DNA of 64,000 nt from Gemmatimonadaceae bacterium (GTDB taxonomy: Bacteria > Gemmatimonadota > Gemmatimonadetes > Gemmatimonadales > Gemmatimonadaceae). Location of the stretch: contig JADZAN010000025.1 in NCBI GenBank assembly GCA_020852815.1, positions 1-64,000 on the forward strand. The letters run 5' to 3'. The translations under genes and the position numbers were made by a program. Below are positions 29,203 through 38,049 of the stretch, piece by piece. The notes under the pieces are model-generated. The model did not search any database. It had not been told where the DNA came from and saw nothing but the letters and a program-made list of their open reading frames with translations. Each line of letters opens with the position of its first letter. Within the stretch, counting starts at the first letter, position 1.

Positions 29203-29642
29203 ACAGGGCGCGTCGCCGTGTCCACGGGCGGTCGCCGGGCGTTGGCGCGCGCGCACGCGCCGGGCTCTCGGTGGTGGAGGTCCTCGTGGCGGTCATGCTC
29301 TTCGGCGTGGCGACGACGGGGCTGGCGGCGATGACCTTCTGGGTCGGGACACGCGCTGGGGTGGCACGCGAGGCCAACCAGCGCGCCGACGCCGTCGCCG
29401 AGGAGGGCGATTTGCTGGCGTCGATGCCGTTTGACTCGCTGGAGTCGCAGGGCGGCTGCAAGGAGCGCGCGTATGCCGGCTTCGCATACTTGCGCTGCGT
29501 GCGCGTCGACGAAGTGGCGGGCGATCGCCGCCGCGTGCTGCTGACGGTGGCCCCGATGGCGCAGGCGGGTTCGCGGTCGCTGGCCCCCGATACGCTCCAG
29601 CTCGAGCGGACGCGCACGGCGCCGTGGAATCCGCTGCAGTAA
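29199..29642 (+). CDS. Minor pilin, PilV/GspI type
   Basis: 147-aa prepilin-like protein. The leader is unusually long and arginine-rich (about 21 residues), then cleavage is expected in RAG before LSVVEVLVAVMLFGVATTGL, with Glu at +5. The soluble part has two cysteines (GGCKERAYAGFAYLRCVRVD), a likely disulfide. Start and stop are coupled to its neighbours: ATGA with the GspH-like gene upstream, and a short gap to the PilW-like gene downstream. Confidence 0.85.
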   Translation: MNRARRRVHGRSPGVGARARAGLSVVEVLVAVMLFGVATTGLAAMTFWVGTRAGVAREANQRADAVAEEGDLLASMPFDSLESQGGCKERAYAGFAYLRCVRVDEVAGDRRRVLLTVAPMAQAGSRSLAPDTLQLERTRTAPWNPLQ

Positions 29643-29665
29643 TCCTGGAGGCGCCGCTGCGGTGC

Positions 29666-30523
29666 GTGCCGTTGGTGCGCCGCGCGCGGGTTGCGCGCTG
29701 GCGCGCCTTCACACTGGTGGAACTGCTCGTCTCGCTGGTCCTGCTCGGCGTCATGGGCGCGGCGATGCTCCGTTTGTTCGTATCGCAATCGCGCTTTGTG
29801 GACCAGCAGGTCAAGCAGCGCGCGGCGCGGACCGTGTCGCGCGTCTCGCTCAACTTGCTGCTGCAGGAGCTGCGCACCGTGGAGGCGGAAGGTGGGGTGG
29901 TCACCGCGTCGCAGCGCGCCATCGGCGTGCGGGTGCCGTACGCGTTAGGCATCACCTGCGGGACGGCGGGGGGGCGGACGATCGTCTCGCTCCTCCCCGT
30001 GGACTCGGTGCTGTATGCGCAGGCGGTCTTTGCCGGCTATGCGTACCGCGTGCAAGGCGGCGACTACCGCTATGTCGACGTCGGGGCCTCGACGGCGCCG
30101 AGTGCGGCGGTGGGGACGTGCGTGGCGGCAGGCGTCACCACGTTGCCGCGCGGACAGCTGATCCAGGTTGCCCCGGCCATTCCGGCACCCTACGACAACG
30201 GCGCGCCCGTCCTCGTCTTCCAGCGCATCGACTACGACTTCAGTGGCTCGGTGGTGGTGCCGGGCAGGATGGCGCTCTGGCGATCGGTGCAGGGGGGGCG
30301 GCATGAGGAGGTGGCGGTTCCCTTCGATTCCACCTCTGCGTTCCGGTTTTTCACCGTTGGAGATGACACGTCGCTCGCCGCGCCGCCCGCCAGCCTGACG
30401 GCGATTCGTGGCGTGGAGCTGCGCTTCACCGGGGCCAGTGAGGAGGCGCGCGCGGGGCGGCTTGCCCCGGAGCTGTCACCGCAGCGCTCGGCGGTCTTCT
30501 TCCTGAATGCGCCCGAGCACTGA
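29666..30523 (+). CDS. Minor pilin, PilW/GspJ type
   Basis: Prepilin-like protein of about 285 aa. The leader ends WRA before FTLVELLVSLVLLGVMGAAM, a textbook N-methylated helix with Glu5. The start is uncertain: GTG at 29666 or 29675, or GTG at 29624 overlapping the previous gene; a CTGGAGG ribosome-binding site lies at about 29645. The globular domain has two cysteines (ITCGTAGG, VGTCVAAG). A GTTAGG-context TTA leucine codon occurs at 29945. Confidence 0.85.
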   Translation: MPLVRRARVARWRAFTLVELLVSLVLLGVMGAAMLRLFVSQSRFVDQQVKQRAARTVSRVSLNLLLQELRTVEAEGGVVTASQRAIGVRVPYALGITCGTAGGRTIVSLLPVDSVLYAQAVFAGYAYRVQGGDYRYVDVGASTAPSAAVGTCVAAGVTTLPRGQLIQVAPAIPAPYDNGAPVLVFQRIDYDFSGSVVVPGRMALWRSVQGGRHEEVAVPFDSTSAFRFFTVGDDTSLAAPPASLTAIRGVELRFTGASEEARAGRLAPELSPQRSAVFFLNAPEH

Positions 30524-30524
30524 G

Positions 30525-31697
30525 ATGACCCGCCCTCCCACGCCCACCTACCCAGCGCAAGCCGGGATCCATTTGTCCTCGACACACCCACGATCGGCTG
30601 CCCGCCGACGCCTGGCCGCTCGCACATCGCTGCAGCCGCGGCGTGGGCTCGCGCTCCCCACGGTGCTGATGCTGATCGCGCTCCTCTCGGTGATGGCGGC
30701 GGGCGCCATCACGCTCGTGGGGACGGAGCGCCGCGTGGTGGGGAACGATGCGATGGCCACACGCGCCTATGCGCTCGCACGGGGAGGGCTCGACCGCTTC
30801 CTGGCGTCGCGCGATTCGCTTGGCTTCACCGCCGTACCGCCGGCCCCGGTGGAGAGCGTGCGCGTGGCTATGAACGGCGGCTATGCCGACGTGATCATGG
30901 AGCGCGTACGCGACGAGGCGGGGATTTCCACGCCGGCCATGTACGTGGTGCGCTCGCGCGGCGTGCTGCTGGATCGCGCGGTGCGGCCGCGCCCCGTGGC
31001 CGAGCGGACGCTGGCGCAGTATGCGCGCTGGCAGCGCGCCGGGATGCCGGTCCTTGCCGCCCACGCCTCGTTAGGTGGGGTGGACAACCAGGGAAGTGCC
31101 GGAACGCTGAGCGGCTTCGACGCCTGCGGCGCCGCGGCGGCGGTGGCTGGCGTCGCGGTCCCCACCACTCCGGGCTATGTGCAGCCGCACGGCGCCCCCT
31201 TCGCTTCGGGGAGCCCGAACCTCCTCGACCTCGGAAGCGCGGCGTCGGCCGCGTCGGCCATCACGATCGACTGGGGGGGGATCGTTGCCAAGGGGATCGG
31301 GGCGGCCAACGTGACGCTTCCCGGCGGGGCATGGCCGCCGTCGGCGCAGTGGGGCGACGCCACATTCTGGCCGGTGATCGTGGTGCGCGGCGACTTCGTA
31401 CTCCCGACCGATGGTCGCGGGCTCCTCGTCGTGACCGGGACGCTCACCTTCCCGCCGCTGCGCCAGTGGGACGGCGTCGTCCTGGTCGGTGGGGCGATGG
31501 TCGTTCCCGCCGACGCCACGGTGAACGGCGCCGTGGTGACCGGGCTCAACGCGACCATTGGCGGCGCCGTGGGCGTGGACCAGATCGCCGGGCGCTACGT
31601 GGCGCAGTACAACTCGTGCGACGTGGCGCACGCGCTCTCGGTCTTCAACGGCCTCACCCCGTTGCGCAACGCCTCGATCGATCGCTGGGCCTACTGA
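30525..31697 (+). CDS. PilX-like minor pilin/pilus assembly protein
   Basis: 390-aa last gene of the operon. ATG at 30525 follows the PilW stop by one base. An unusually long N-terminus of about 40 residues, part of it derived from a REP-like sequence (TYPAQAGIH), precedes RRGLALPTVLMLIALLSVMA. Cleavage before LALPT is likely, with Thr instead of Glu at +5, as seen in GspK/PilX types. The rest has Gly/Ala-rich beta sequence (GVVLVGGAMVVPADATVNGA) resembling DUF7305/polymer-forming-like domains. Pilus-tip function is inferred from position. Confidence 0.8.
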   Translation: MTRPPTPTYPAQAGIHLSSTHPRSAARRRLAARTSLQPRRGLALPTVLMLIALLSVMAAGAITLVGTERRVVGNDAMATRAYALARGGLDRFLASRDSLGFTAVPPAPVESVRVAMNGGYADVIMERVRDEAGISTPAMYVVRSRGVLLDRAVRPRPVAERTLAQYARWQRAGMPVLAAHASLGGVDNQGSAGTLSGFDACGAAAAVAGVAVPTTPGYVQPHGAPFASGSPNLLDLGSAASAASAITIDWGGIVAKGIGAANVTLPGGAWPPSAQWGDATFWPVIVVRGDFVLPTDGRGLLVVTGTLTFPPLRQWDGVVLVGGAMVVPADATVNGAVVTGLNATIGGAVGVDQIAGRYVAQYNSCDVAHALSVFNGLTPLRNASIDRWAY

Positions 31698-31710
31698 TCG
31701 CCGCGCGGCC

Positions 31711-31800
31711 TTCTGCGTCACGGCCGGTGCGTCGGCTATACTTCGCGCACTCGTCCGGGGTCCGTGCCAGGCGAGCGTTCCGCGCGCGTTTCACGCTCGC
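31711..31800 (+). promoter_or_regulatory. Promoter and leader hairpin candidate before SURF1
   Basis: A TATACT -10-like hexamer at 31737-31742 is followed by a leader with a perfect 8-bp hairpin: GCGAGCGT at 31771-31778 pairs with ACGCTCGC at 31793-31800. The -35 region is weak. The downstream gene starts at 31853. Confidence 0.4.
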
Positions 31801-31852
31801 TTCTCGCGCGTTTCCCCTGCGCTAATTCCGCGCGTCACCGTCGCGTCCACGC

Positions 31853-32566
31853 ATGCCCCGTCGCACCCTCGCCTTCGTGATCTTCGCCGTTGTGGTGGCG
31901 GCGGCGTGCGTGCGACTCGGCTTCTGGCAGCTCTCGCGCCTTGGGGAGCGGCGCGCGCTCAACGCGACGATCGCGGCGCGGCTCGAGGCCCCTGCGGCGC
32001 CGTGGGACGAGGTCACGCGCGACTCGGCGAGCGCGCGATACCGGCGGGTGCAGCTGACGGGGCGCTACGACTATGCACGCGAACTCGTTCTCACCTCGCG
32101 CGCGCGCAACGGCGCCCCGGGGGTGTACGTCCTCACGCCGCTGGCGGTGGCAGGATCGCCAAGCGTCCTCGTCAACCGTGGCTGGGCCTACGCGGCCGAC
32201 GGCATGAGCATCGATCTCTCCAAATGGAACGAGGGCGACAGCGCAACCGTCGATGGATTCCTCGAGGCGTACGTCCCGGCGGGAGGGATGGTCTCCACGC
32301 CGTCGCAGCCGCGCGGCGTTCGCCACCTGGTGCGCGACTCCATCGAGCAGCGGCTCGGCGAGCGCGTGGCCCCCTTTCTGGTCGTGCAGCGCCTGGGGCG
32401 CGACCAGCGCGATTCGCTCACGCACCTGGTGCGCGTGGAACCGCCGCCCATGAATGAAGGGTCGCACCGCAGCTATGCGATCCAGTGGTTCGCCTTTGCC
32501 CTCATCGCCCTAGTGGGCGCCGCCGTCGTGGCCCGCCGCGGCCCCGGGGGGGACGCCGCGCGTTAG
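31853..32566 (+). CDS. SURF1-family cytochrome c oxidase assembly protein
   Basis: Inner-membrane factor that assists heme a insertion into subunit I of aa3-type oxidase. Two terminal helices (LAFVIFAVVVAAACVRLGFW at the start; YAIQWFAFALIALVGAAVVA at the end) enclose a periplasmic domain. SURF1 signatures LGFWQLSRLGER, GVYVLTPL, LVNRGW and SHRSYAIQWFAFA are present; 237 aa is typical. No oxidase subunit genes are in the window. It implies aerobic respiration. Confidence 0.92.
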   Translation: MPRRTLAFVIFAVVVAAACVRLGFWQLSRLGERRALNATIAARLEAPAAPWDEVTRDSASARYRRVQLTGRYDYARELVLTSRARNGAPGVYVLTPLAVAGSPSVLVNRGWAYAADGMSIDLSKWNEGDSATVDGFLEAYVPAGGMVSTPSQPRGVRHLVRDSIEQRLGERVAPFLVVQRLGRDQRDSLTHLVRVEPPPMNEGSHRSYAIQWFAFALIALVGAAVVARRGPGGDAAR

Positions 32567-33477
32567 GCGGTGCGCGCCTCGCGCTCGGGGCGTTGCAGGA
32601 TCAGCACCGCGAGTGCGATCAGTGCCCCGCCCGCCAAGGTCGGGAGCGTCACCGGCTGCCGCAGCACCAGCGCCGCGAGGACCGCGGCGCAGAACGGCTC
32701 GGCTGTGGAGATGATCGCCGTCCGAACGGCGCCGAGCGACTCCAGCCCGCGCAGGATGAGCTGGAAGGCCACGACCGTGGGGACCACCGCGAGCCAGGCA
32801 ATCGCCCCCACGCTGCTCGTCGTTGGGGTCCAGGCCAGTCGGCCGCGCGCGGCGGCGTAGACCAGGAGCGAAAGGCAGGTGCCGATGGCGATGTAGAAGG
32901 TCGCCACGGTCGCCGTGGTGCCGACTTGCAACTGGCGGAGCAAGGGAAAGTACAGCCCGTAGACAAAGGCGCCGGAGAGCGAGAGCGCGGCGCCTATCGG
33001 CGAGATGGCGTCGGCGCCCGGGGCCCCGATGATCACGACGATCCCCGCCAGCGAGAGGGCGAGCGCGAACAGGCGGCGTGGCCCTACCCGGTCGGTCCCG
33101 CGTATCGCCGAAATGATCGTCACCCACGCCGGATACGTGTAGAACAGGAAGACCACGGTCGCTGCCGGCATGTAGGCCAGCGCCGACAGGTTGAGCAGGT
33201 TCACCGCCGCCTGGCCGGCACCCCCCTGCACGATGAGCCGGTGCCGGTGCGCGCGCGGCAGCGTGAGGCCACGCCATCCGCCTGCCAGCGGGAAGAGGAG
33301 GAGCGCCGCCACGAGAAAGCGCCCCATGACCACCGTGGCGAGCGGCGTCCCGTCGCGCGTCCCGATCACCGTCGCAATCGAGATGCTGGAGAAGCCGAAC
33401 GCGGCGGCCACGACCGCCAGCGTGGCGCGGCCGTGCGACAGCGGCGCACGCGCCATGGCATCACCGACCACGCTCAT
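32563..33477 (-). CDS. EamA/DMT-family permease
   Basis: Ten-helix drug/metabolite transporter of 304 aa with two EamA repeats: PAATVVFLFYTYPAWVTIIS in the first half and STAEPFCAAVLAALVLRQPV in the second. The start at 33477 overlaps the mgtE stop by ATGA; ATG at the eighth residue (MARAPLSHGR) is an alternative. Substrate cannot be predicted. It converges on SURF1 with a 4-bp overlap (32563-32566). Confidence 0.9.
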   Translation of the reverse strand: MSVVGDAMARAPLSHGRATLAVVAAAFGFSSISIATVIGTRDGTPLATVVMGRFLVAALLLFPLAGGWRGLTLPRAHRHRLIVQGGAGQAAVNLLNLSALAYMPAATVVFLFYTYPAWVTIISAIRGTDRVGPRRLFALALSLAGIVVIIGAPGADAISPIGAALSLSGAFVYGLYFPLLRQLQVGTTATVATFYIAIGTCLSLLVYAAARGRLAWTPTTSSVGAIAWLAVVPTVVAFQLILRGLESLGAVRTAIISTAEPFCAAVLAALVLRQPVTLPTLAGGALIALAVLILQRPEREARTA

Positions 33478-34856
33478 GCGAGTTGCAGCAGGCGGCGCGC
33501 GATGTTGAAGTAGATCACGAGGCCCGTCACGTCCACCAGCGAGGCAACGAACGGCGATGACGCGATGGCCGGGTCGAAGCCAAGCCGCTTGAAGACGAGC
33601 GGCAGCATCGCCCCCACCACAGAGCCCACGATCACGACCATTACCAGCGTGAGGGAGACGACGAGCGAGAGCGTCCACGTGTTCCCCCACATCATGGCGC
33701 GCACGAAGCCGATCGCCCCGAGGCACCCCCCAAGGACGAGCCCCTGGCCCAGCTCGCGCACGAAGACGCGCAGCGCGTCGCGCAGGTCGACGTCGCCAAC
33801 GGCGAGCGCGCGCGTGATGAGCGTGGCCGACTGCGAACCCGAATTTCCGCCGGAGCTGATGATGAGCGGGATGAAGAGGGTGAGCGCAATGGCCGACGCC
33901 AGCGTGTCCTCGTATGCGCGCATCGCCGTCCCCGTGAACATCTCGCCCACGAAGAGGAAGACGAGCCATCCCACGCGCTTGCGGGCCACGCTCCAGAAGC
34001 CCGCCGAGAAGTACGGCTCCTCGAGCGGCTGGACCGCGCCGAGCTTCTGCATGTCCTCGGTCTGTTCCTCGACAATGGCATCGATGACGTCATCGACCGT
34101 GATCACGCCGATGATGCGATCGAAGGCGTCCACCACGGGGACGGCAACGAGGTCGTACTCGGAGGTGATGCGCGCGACTTCTGCGCGGTCGGCCGTGGCG
34201 GGAACCTTCACCACCTCGGTCCACGCCAGGTCGGCCACCTTGCTTCCCTCGGCGGCCGCAACGAGTTCGCGCAACGACATCACGCCGACGATCGCGCCAC
34301 GTTCGTCGGTGACATAGATGGCGTGCATCGCCTCCTTGCGCCCAGAACGCGCCGCGACGCGCACGATGTTGAGCGCTTCCTCCGATGTGAGGTCCTGGGT
34401 GACGGAGACGAACTCCGTCGTCATCAGCCCGCCGGCGGAGTCGTTCTCGTACTGGAGCAGGCGCTCCGTCTCCTGCCGCTCAGCCTCGGGGAGGTCCTGG
34501 AGAATCTCGTCGGCCGTCTCTTCCTCGAGTTCCTCGAGGATGTCGGCGCGATCGTCCGGCGTCATTTCCGAGACGAGGGCGACCGCCTGCTCCGTGCTCA
34601 TTGCCTCGAGCAGCTCGTAGCGCAGCTCTTCGTCGAGGTATTCGAGGACGTCGGCGGCGCGCGCGGCCGGCAGGGCGCGCAGGAACTCGGCGACGCGGTC
34701 GCGCGGCATCGCCTCCGCTACGTCGGCGAGGTCCTTGGGATGGAGCTCTTCCGTCTCCGCGGCCACGTCCTCCGGCGATTCCTCGAGCATGACGAGGATG
34801 TCCGGGGCCAGGAGCTGCGCGAGCTCGGAATCCTGGTTGCGTTGTGAGGGCGTCAT
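33474..34856 (-). CDS. mgtE: MgtE magnesium transporter
   Basis: Mg2+ channel of the inner membrane, 460 aa. An N-terminal superhelical acidic domain (ELHPKDLADVAEAMPRDRVA and repeats, residues about 15-130), then two CBS domains (MTTEFVSVTQDLTSEEALNI; ITSEYDLVAVPVVDAFDRII) and five transmembrane helices. The pore signature LIISSGGNSGSQSATLITRA is complete. No M-box riboswitch was recognised in the 234-bp upstream region, so control is probably through the protein's own Mg2+-sensing domain. The EamA gene is coupled downstream by ATGA. Confidence 0.95.
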   Translation of the reverse strand: MTPSQRNQDSELAQLLAPDILVMLEESPEDVAAETEELHPKDLADVAEAMPRDRVAEFLRALPAARAADVLEYLDEELRYELLEAMSTEQAVALVSEMTPDDRADILEELEEETADEILQDLPEAERQETERLLQYENDSAGGLMTTEFVSVTQDLTSEEALNIVRVAARSGRKEAMHAIYVTDERGAIVGVMSLRELVAAAEGSKVADLAWTEVVKVPATADRAEVARITSEYDLVAVPVVDAFDRIIGVITVDDVIDAIVEEQTEDMQKLGAVQPLEEPYFSAGFWSVARKRVGWLVFLFVGEMFTGTAMRAYEDTLASAIALTLFIPLIISSGGNSGSQSATLITRALAVGDVDLRDALRVFVRELGQGLVLGGCLGAIGFVRAMMWGNTWTLSLVVSLTLVMVVIVGSVVGAMLPLVFKRLGFDPAIASSPFVASLVDVTGLVIYFNIARRLLQLA

Positions 34857-35090
34857 GGTCGCCGTCCGTTCGGAGTGGACAGGCGCACGCGCGTGCGGGC
34901 GAGGCAGAAGGGCAAAGCCGGCCGGCGCGGCGGGCGCAAGTTACGGGCGTCGTTCAGGGCGAACAAGCGCGCCGCGTGGCTCGCGCAGTACGTCTCGTCC
35001 TCGCTGCACACCTTCTGGCGGTCTCGCGCTGTCCAACGGCAGTTCACTGCACGCCGCCCCCTCGAAGGCCAGCGTCCCGAGTCCATCTGC

Positions 35091-37685
35091 ATGCGTATCG
35101 TTCGTATTGCCCCCCTCCTGCTGGCGCTCGTCGTCGTTCCGCGTGCTGGACACGCGCAGCGCTTGCGTCCCGACGATACGCGCGCGGCGCGGACGACCGC
35201 TGTCGGAGGCGAATCGGCGACCGCCGTTGCCGCGACGGCGACCACGACCAGCGCCTTTCGCGTGAAGATCGCGCCGGCCATCGACGGCAAGGATACCGAC
35301 GAGGCGTGGCGCAGTGCCCAGCGCATCGACGGTTTTCGCGTCTTCGATCCCGTCGAGGATGGGGCGCCGGCCATGCAGACCGAGGCGCGCGTGGCCTATG
35401 ACGATCGCAACCTCTACGTCTTTGTGAGGGCCTTCGATGCGCACCCGGACAGCATCATGGCGCTCCTGTCGCGTCGCGACGAGCGCACGCAGTCCGACTA
35501 CATCAGGGTGATTGTCGACTCCTATCACGACCGGCGCACGGGGTACGAGTTCATGGTGAATCCGGCCGGCGTGCAGCGCGACATCTATCTCTACAACGAC
35601 TCCAACGAGGATGTGACGTGGAATGCCGTCTGGGACGTGAAGACGGAGATCGACTCGCTGGGGTGGACGGCCGAGTTCCGCATCCCGCTCAGCCAGTTGC
35701 GCTATCCGCGCAAGGACGAGCACACGTTCGGCATCGGGATTCACCGCGAGATTGCGCGCCTCAACGAGCGGTCGAGCTGGCCGTTGTGGCGCCGGTCGCG
35801 CTTCGGGATCGCGTCGCAGTTGGGTGAGGTGCGCGGGCTTGTCGGGATCTCCAGCCCGCGTCGCCTCGAGCTGATGCCGTACACCGTGCAGGCCAACGAC
35901 TCGAAGCTGCGCGCCGACGGGTACGGGCGTTCGCAGCGAATGTCGTTAGGCGCCGACGTGAAGTACGGCCTCTCGTCCAACCTCACGCTCGACGCGACCA
36001 TCAATCCCGATTTCGGGCAGGTGGAGGCCGACCCGGGGGTGCTCAACCTCGGCGCCTTCGAGCAGTTCTTCGAGGAGCGGCGCCCCTTCTTCCTCGAGGG
36101 GACGGGGATCTTCCGTTACGACGTCGACTGCAACGACGGCCAGTGCACGGGGCCGTTCTACTCGCGGCGCATCGGGCGCAGCCCGCAGGCGGGCTTCCTG
36201 AGCGAGGACCAGAATGCGGTCCCGCTCAACTCGACGATCCTTGGTGCGGCCAAGGTCACGGGGCGGCTGGCCAACGGCTTGTCGTTAGGTATCCTGAACG
36301 CGGTGACGGGGCGCGAGAGTGTCGCCGAGTCACTCACCGTCGAGCCGCGCACCAACTACTTCGTGGCGCGCGCCCAGCAGGACCTGCGCGGCGGGCGCAG
36401 CGGCGTGGGGCTCATCGTCACCGCCGTGAATCGCAACCTCGATGGATACACGGAGGACTTCATCCGTCGCGAAGCCTACACCGCCGGTGTCGACGCACGT
36501 CATCGCTTCGGGAAGGACGCGATGTACGAGCTCACCGGGCAGCTGTTCGGGTCGTTGGTGCGCGGCAGCGAGCAGGCCATCGCGGCCACGCAGCGCTCGG
36601 CGGTGCACTTCTACCAGCGTCCCGACGACGACGTGACCTACGATTCCACGCGCACCGCGCTCAGCGGCGTCGGCTCGCAGGTCGGGTTCTCGAAGAACGG
36701 CGGGCTCACGCGCTTTCACACGGGGGTGTGGTATCGCGGGGCCGGGCTCGAGATCAACGACGTCGGCTTCATGCAGAACGCCAACAACATGGGGCAGAGC
36801 AACTGGTTCGCCTTCGTCTTCCAGCAACCGCGGTGGTGGTACCGTCGCTGGCAGGTGAACTTCAACCAGTGGAGCAGCTTCACCGCCGACGGGCTCAGCA
36901 CGGGGCGCGGCGGCAACATCAACATGAACGCGCAGTTGCGCAACATGTGGTTTGTCTACGGCGGCTTCGGTGGCGAGCTGGGGAGCAACTGCGCCGCCTG
37001 CCTGCGTGGCGGCCCCGCGCTGTGGGAGAATCACTCGGTCCAGGGGTGGGCCGGCTTCACCGGCGACCAGCGGCGGCCGGTCTACGGCTCGTTCAGCGCC
37101 TCCTTCAGGCGCACCGACGGCGGCCGCTCCATGAGCTACTTCCTTGGCCCCAGCCTGCAGGCGCGCGTGGCGTCATCGTTCTCGGCGAGCGTCGGGGCGT
37201 CGTTCAGCCGCAACGTGGACGATCGCCAATGGCTGGAGAACTTCGGCGACCTCGGGAGCGACACGACGCACTACACCGTGGCACGCCTCAACCAGAAGAC
37301 CGTGGCCCTCACCACGCGCCTCAACTGGACGGCATCGCCCACGCTGTCGCTGCAGGTGTACGCCCAGCCATTCGTCACCGGCGGTGCGTACTCCAACTGG
37401 CGCGAGGTGAGCGCCCCTCGCTCGCGCGACTACGCGGATCGCTTCGAGCCCTACACGCAGGGTGGCGATCCCGGCGGCTTCAACTTCAAGCAGTTCCGCT
37501 CCAACACCGTGCTGCGCTGGGAATACCGTCCCGGGTCGACACTCTTCCTCGTCTGGGCGCAGGGACGGCTGCAGGACGGACTCGACGCCGGCTCGTTTCG
37601 ATTCAACCGCGACTACCGGAACCTGTTCAGCGCGCACCCGGACAACACGTTCCTGGTAAAGGCGAGCTACTGGTTCTCGATGTAG
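35091..37685 (+). CDS. Exported DUF5916 protein with CBM9-like N-terminal domain
   Basis: 864-aa outer-membrane protein. ATG at 35091 gives a signal peptide (MRIVRIAPLLLALVVVPRAG, cut near HAQ). Residues about 55-230 form a carbohydrate-binding-like DOMON/CBM9 domain (IDGKDTDEAWRSAQRIDGF, VAYDDRNLYVFVRAFD). DUF5916 follows: NPDFGQVEADPGVLNLGAFE, then FFEERRPFFLEGTGIF, and a C-terminal part rich in alternating aromatic strands ending WFSM, as in 16- to 20-strand barrels. Common in Gemmatimonadota and Bacteroidota; ligand unknown. The reading frame is open upstream to 34875 but a signal peptide fixes the start. Confidence 0.9.
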   Translation: MRIVRIAPLLLALVVVPRAGHAQRLRPDDTRAARTTAVGGESATAVAATATTTSAFRVKIAPAIDGKDTDEAWRSAQRIDGFRVFDPVEDGAPAMQTEARVAYDDRNLYVFVRAFDAHPDSIMALLSRRDERTQSDYIRVIVDSYHDRRTGYEFMVNPAGVQRDIYLYNDSNEDVTWNAVWDVKTEIDSLGWTAEFRIPLSQLRYPRKDEHTFGIGIHREIARLNERSSWPLWRRSRFGIASQLGEVRGLVGISSPRRLELMPYTVQANDSKLRADGYGRSQRMSLGADVKYGLSSNLTLDATINPDFGQVEADPGVLNLGAFEQFFEERRPFFLEGTGIFRYDVDCNDGQCTGPFYSRRIGRSPQAGFLSEDQNAVPLNSTILGAAKVTGRLANGLSLGILNAVTGRESVAESLTVEPRTNYFVARAQQDLRGGRSGVGLIVTAVNRNLDGYTEDFIRREAYTAGVDARHRFGKDAMYELTGQLFGSLVRGSEQAIAATQRSAVHFYQRPDDDVTYDSTRTALSGVGSQVGFSKNGGLTRFHTGVWYRGAGLEINDVGFMQNANNMGQSNWFAFVFQQPRWWYRRWQVNFNQWSSFTADGLSTGRGGNINMNAQLRNMWFVYGGFGGELGSNCAACLRGGPALWENHSVQGWAGFTGDQRRPVYGSFSASFRRTDGGRSMSYFLGPSLQARVASSFSASVGASFSRNVDDRQWLENFGDLGSDTTHYTVARLNQKTVALTTRLNWTASPTLSLQVYAQPFVTGGAYSNWREVSAPRSRDYADRFEPYTQGGDPGGFNFKQFRSNTVLRWEYRPGSTLFLVWAQGRLQDGLDAGSFRFNRDYRNLFSAHPDNTFLVKASYWFSM

Positions 37686-37751
37686 GACGGGCGGACGGGG
37701 GCGTTAGGCGGGGCGCCCGTTCGTTGCGTCAGGCGATGCGCGGGCGGTGCG

Positions 37752-38024
37752 TCAGGCGGTGCGGGGGCGGCGACGCCCCGAGTCGAGGCTGGCGTCGTGA
37801 AGCGGCAGGCGACGGCGGTCGGTTTCGATGTGGCGAAGGGTGTAGCCCACCGCGGCGACCGCGTGCGCGAGTGACGCCTCGTCGAGCGCGACATCGTGTT
37901 CCAGCGTCGCCCGGCCGATGACGACGTCCGCCGTCGCGATGCCGGGGACCTGGGCCAGCGACGTGTGCACGGCGCGCGCACAGTGCACCGAACGCATCCC
38001 GTCGATCGTCAACGTGGTCAGCAT
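37752..38024 (-). CDS. HMA-domain protein with the first metal-binding cysteine replaced
   Basis: 90-aa protein with a ferredoxin-like heavy-metal-associated fold: MLTTLTIDGMRSVHCARAVH, then LAQVPGIATADVVIGRATLE and AAVGYTLRHIE. In copper chaperones the loop is GMxCxxC; here it reads GMRSVHC, with Ser at the first Cys position, leaving one Cys and a His. An arginine-rich tail of 20 residues follows. It is divergent from the dehydrogenase gene at 38049, sharing a 24-bp gap. Confidence 0.75.
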   Translation of the reverse strand: MLTTLTIDGMRSVHCARAVHTSLAQVPGIATADVVIGRATLEHDVALDEASLAHAVAAVGYTLRHIETDRRRLPLHDASLDSGRRRPRTA

Positions 38025-38036
38025 GCGGAGAGAATG

Positions 38037-38049
38037 TATATTCGCCGCA
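38037..38049 (+). promoter_or_regulatory. -10 element placed for a leaderless transcript
   Basis: TATATT at 38037-38042 lies six bases before the ATG at 38049. With normal -10 to start-site spacing, transcription would begin at or within a base or two of the start codon, implying leaderless mRNA. No strong -35 is visible. Confidence 0.5.
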
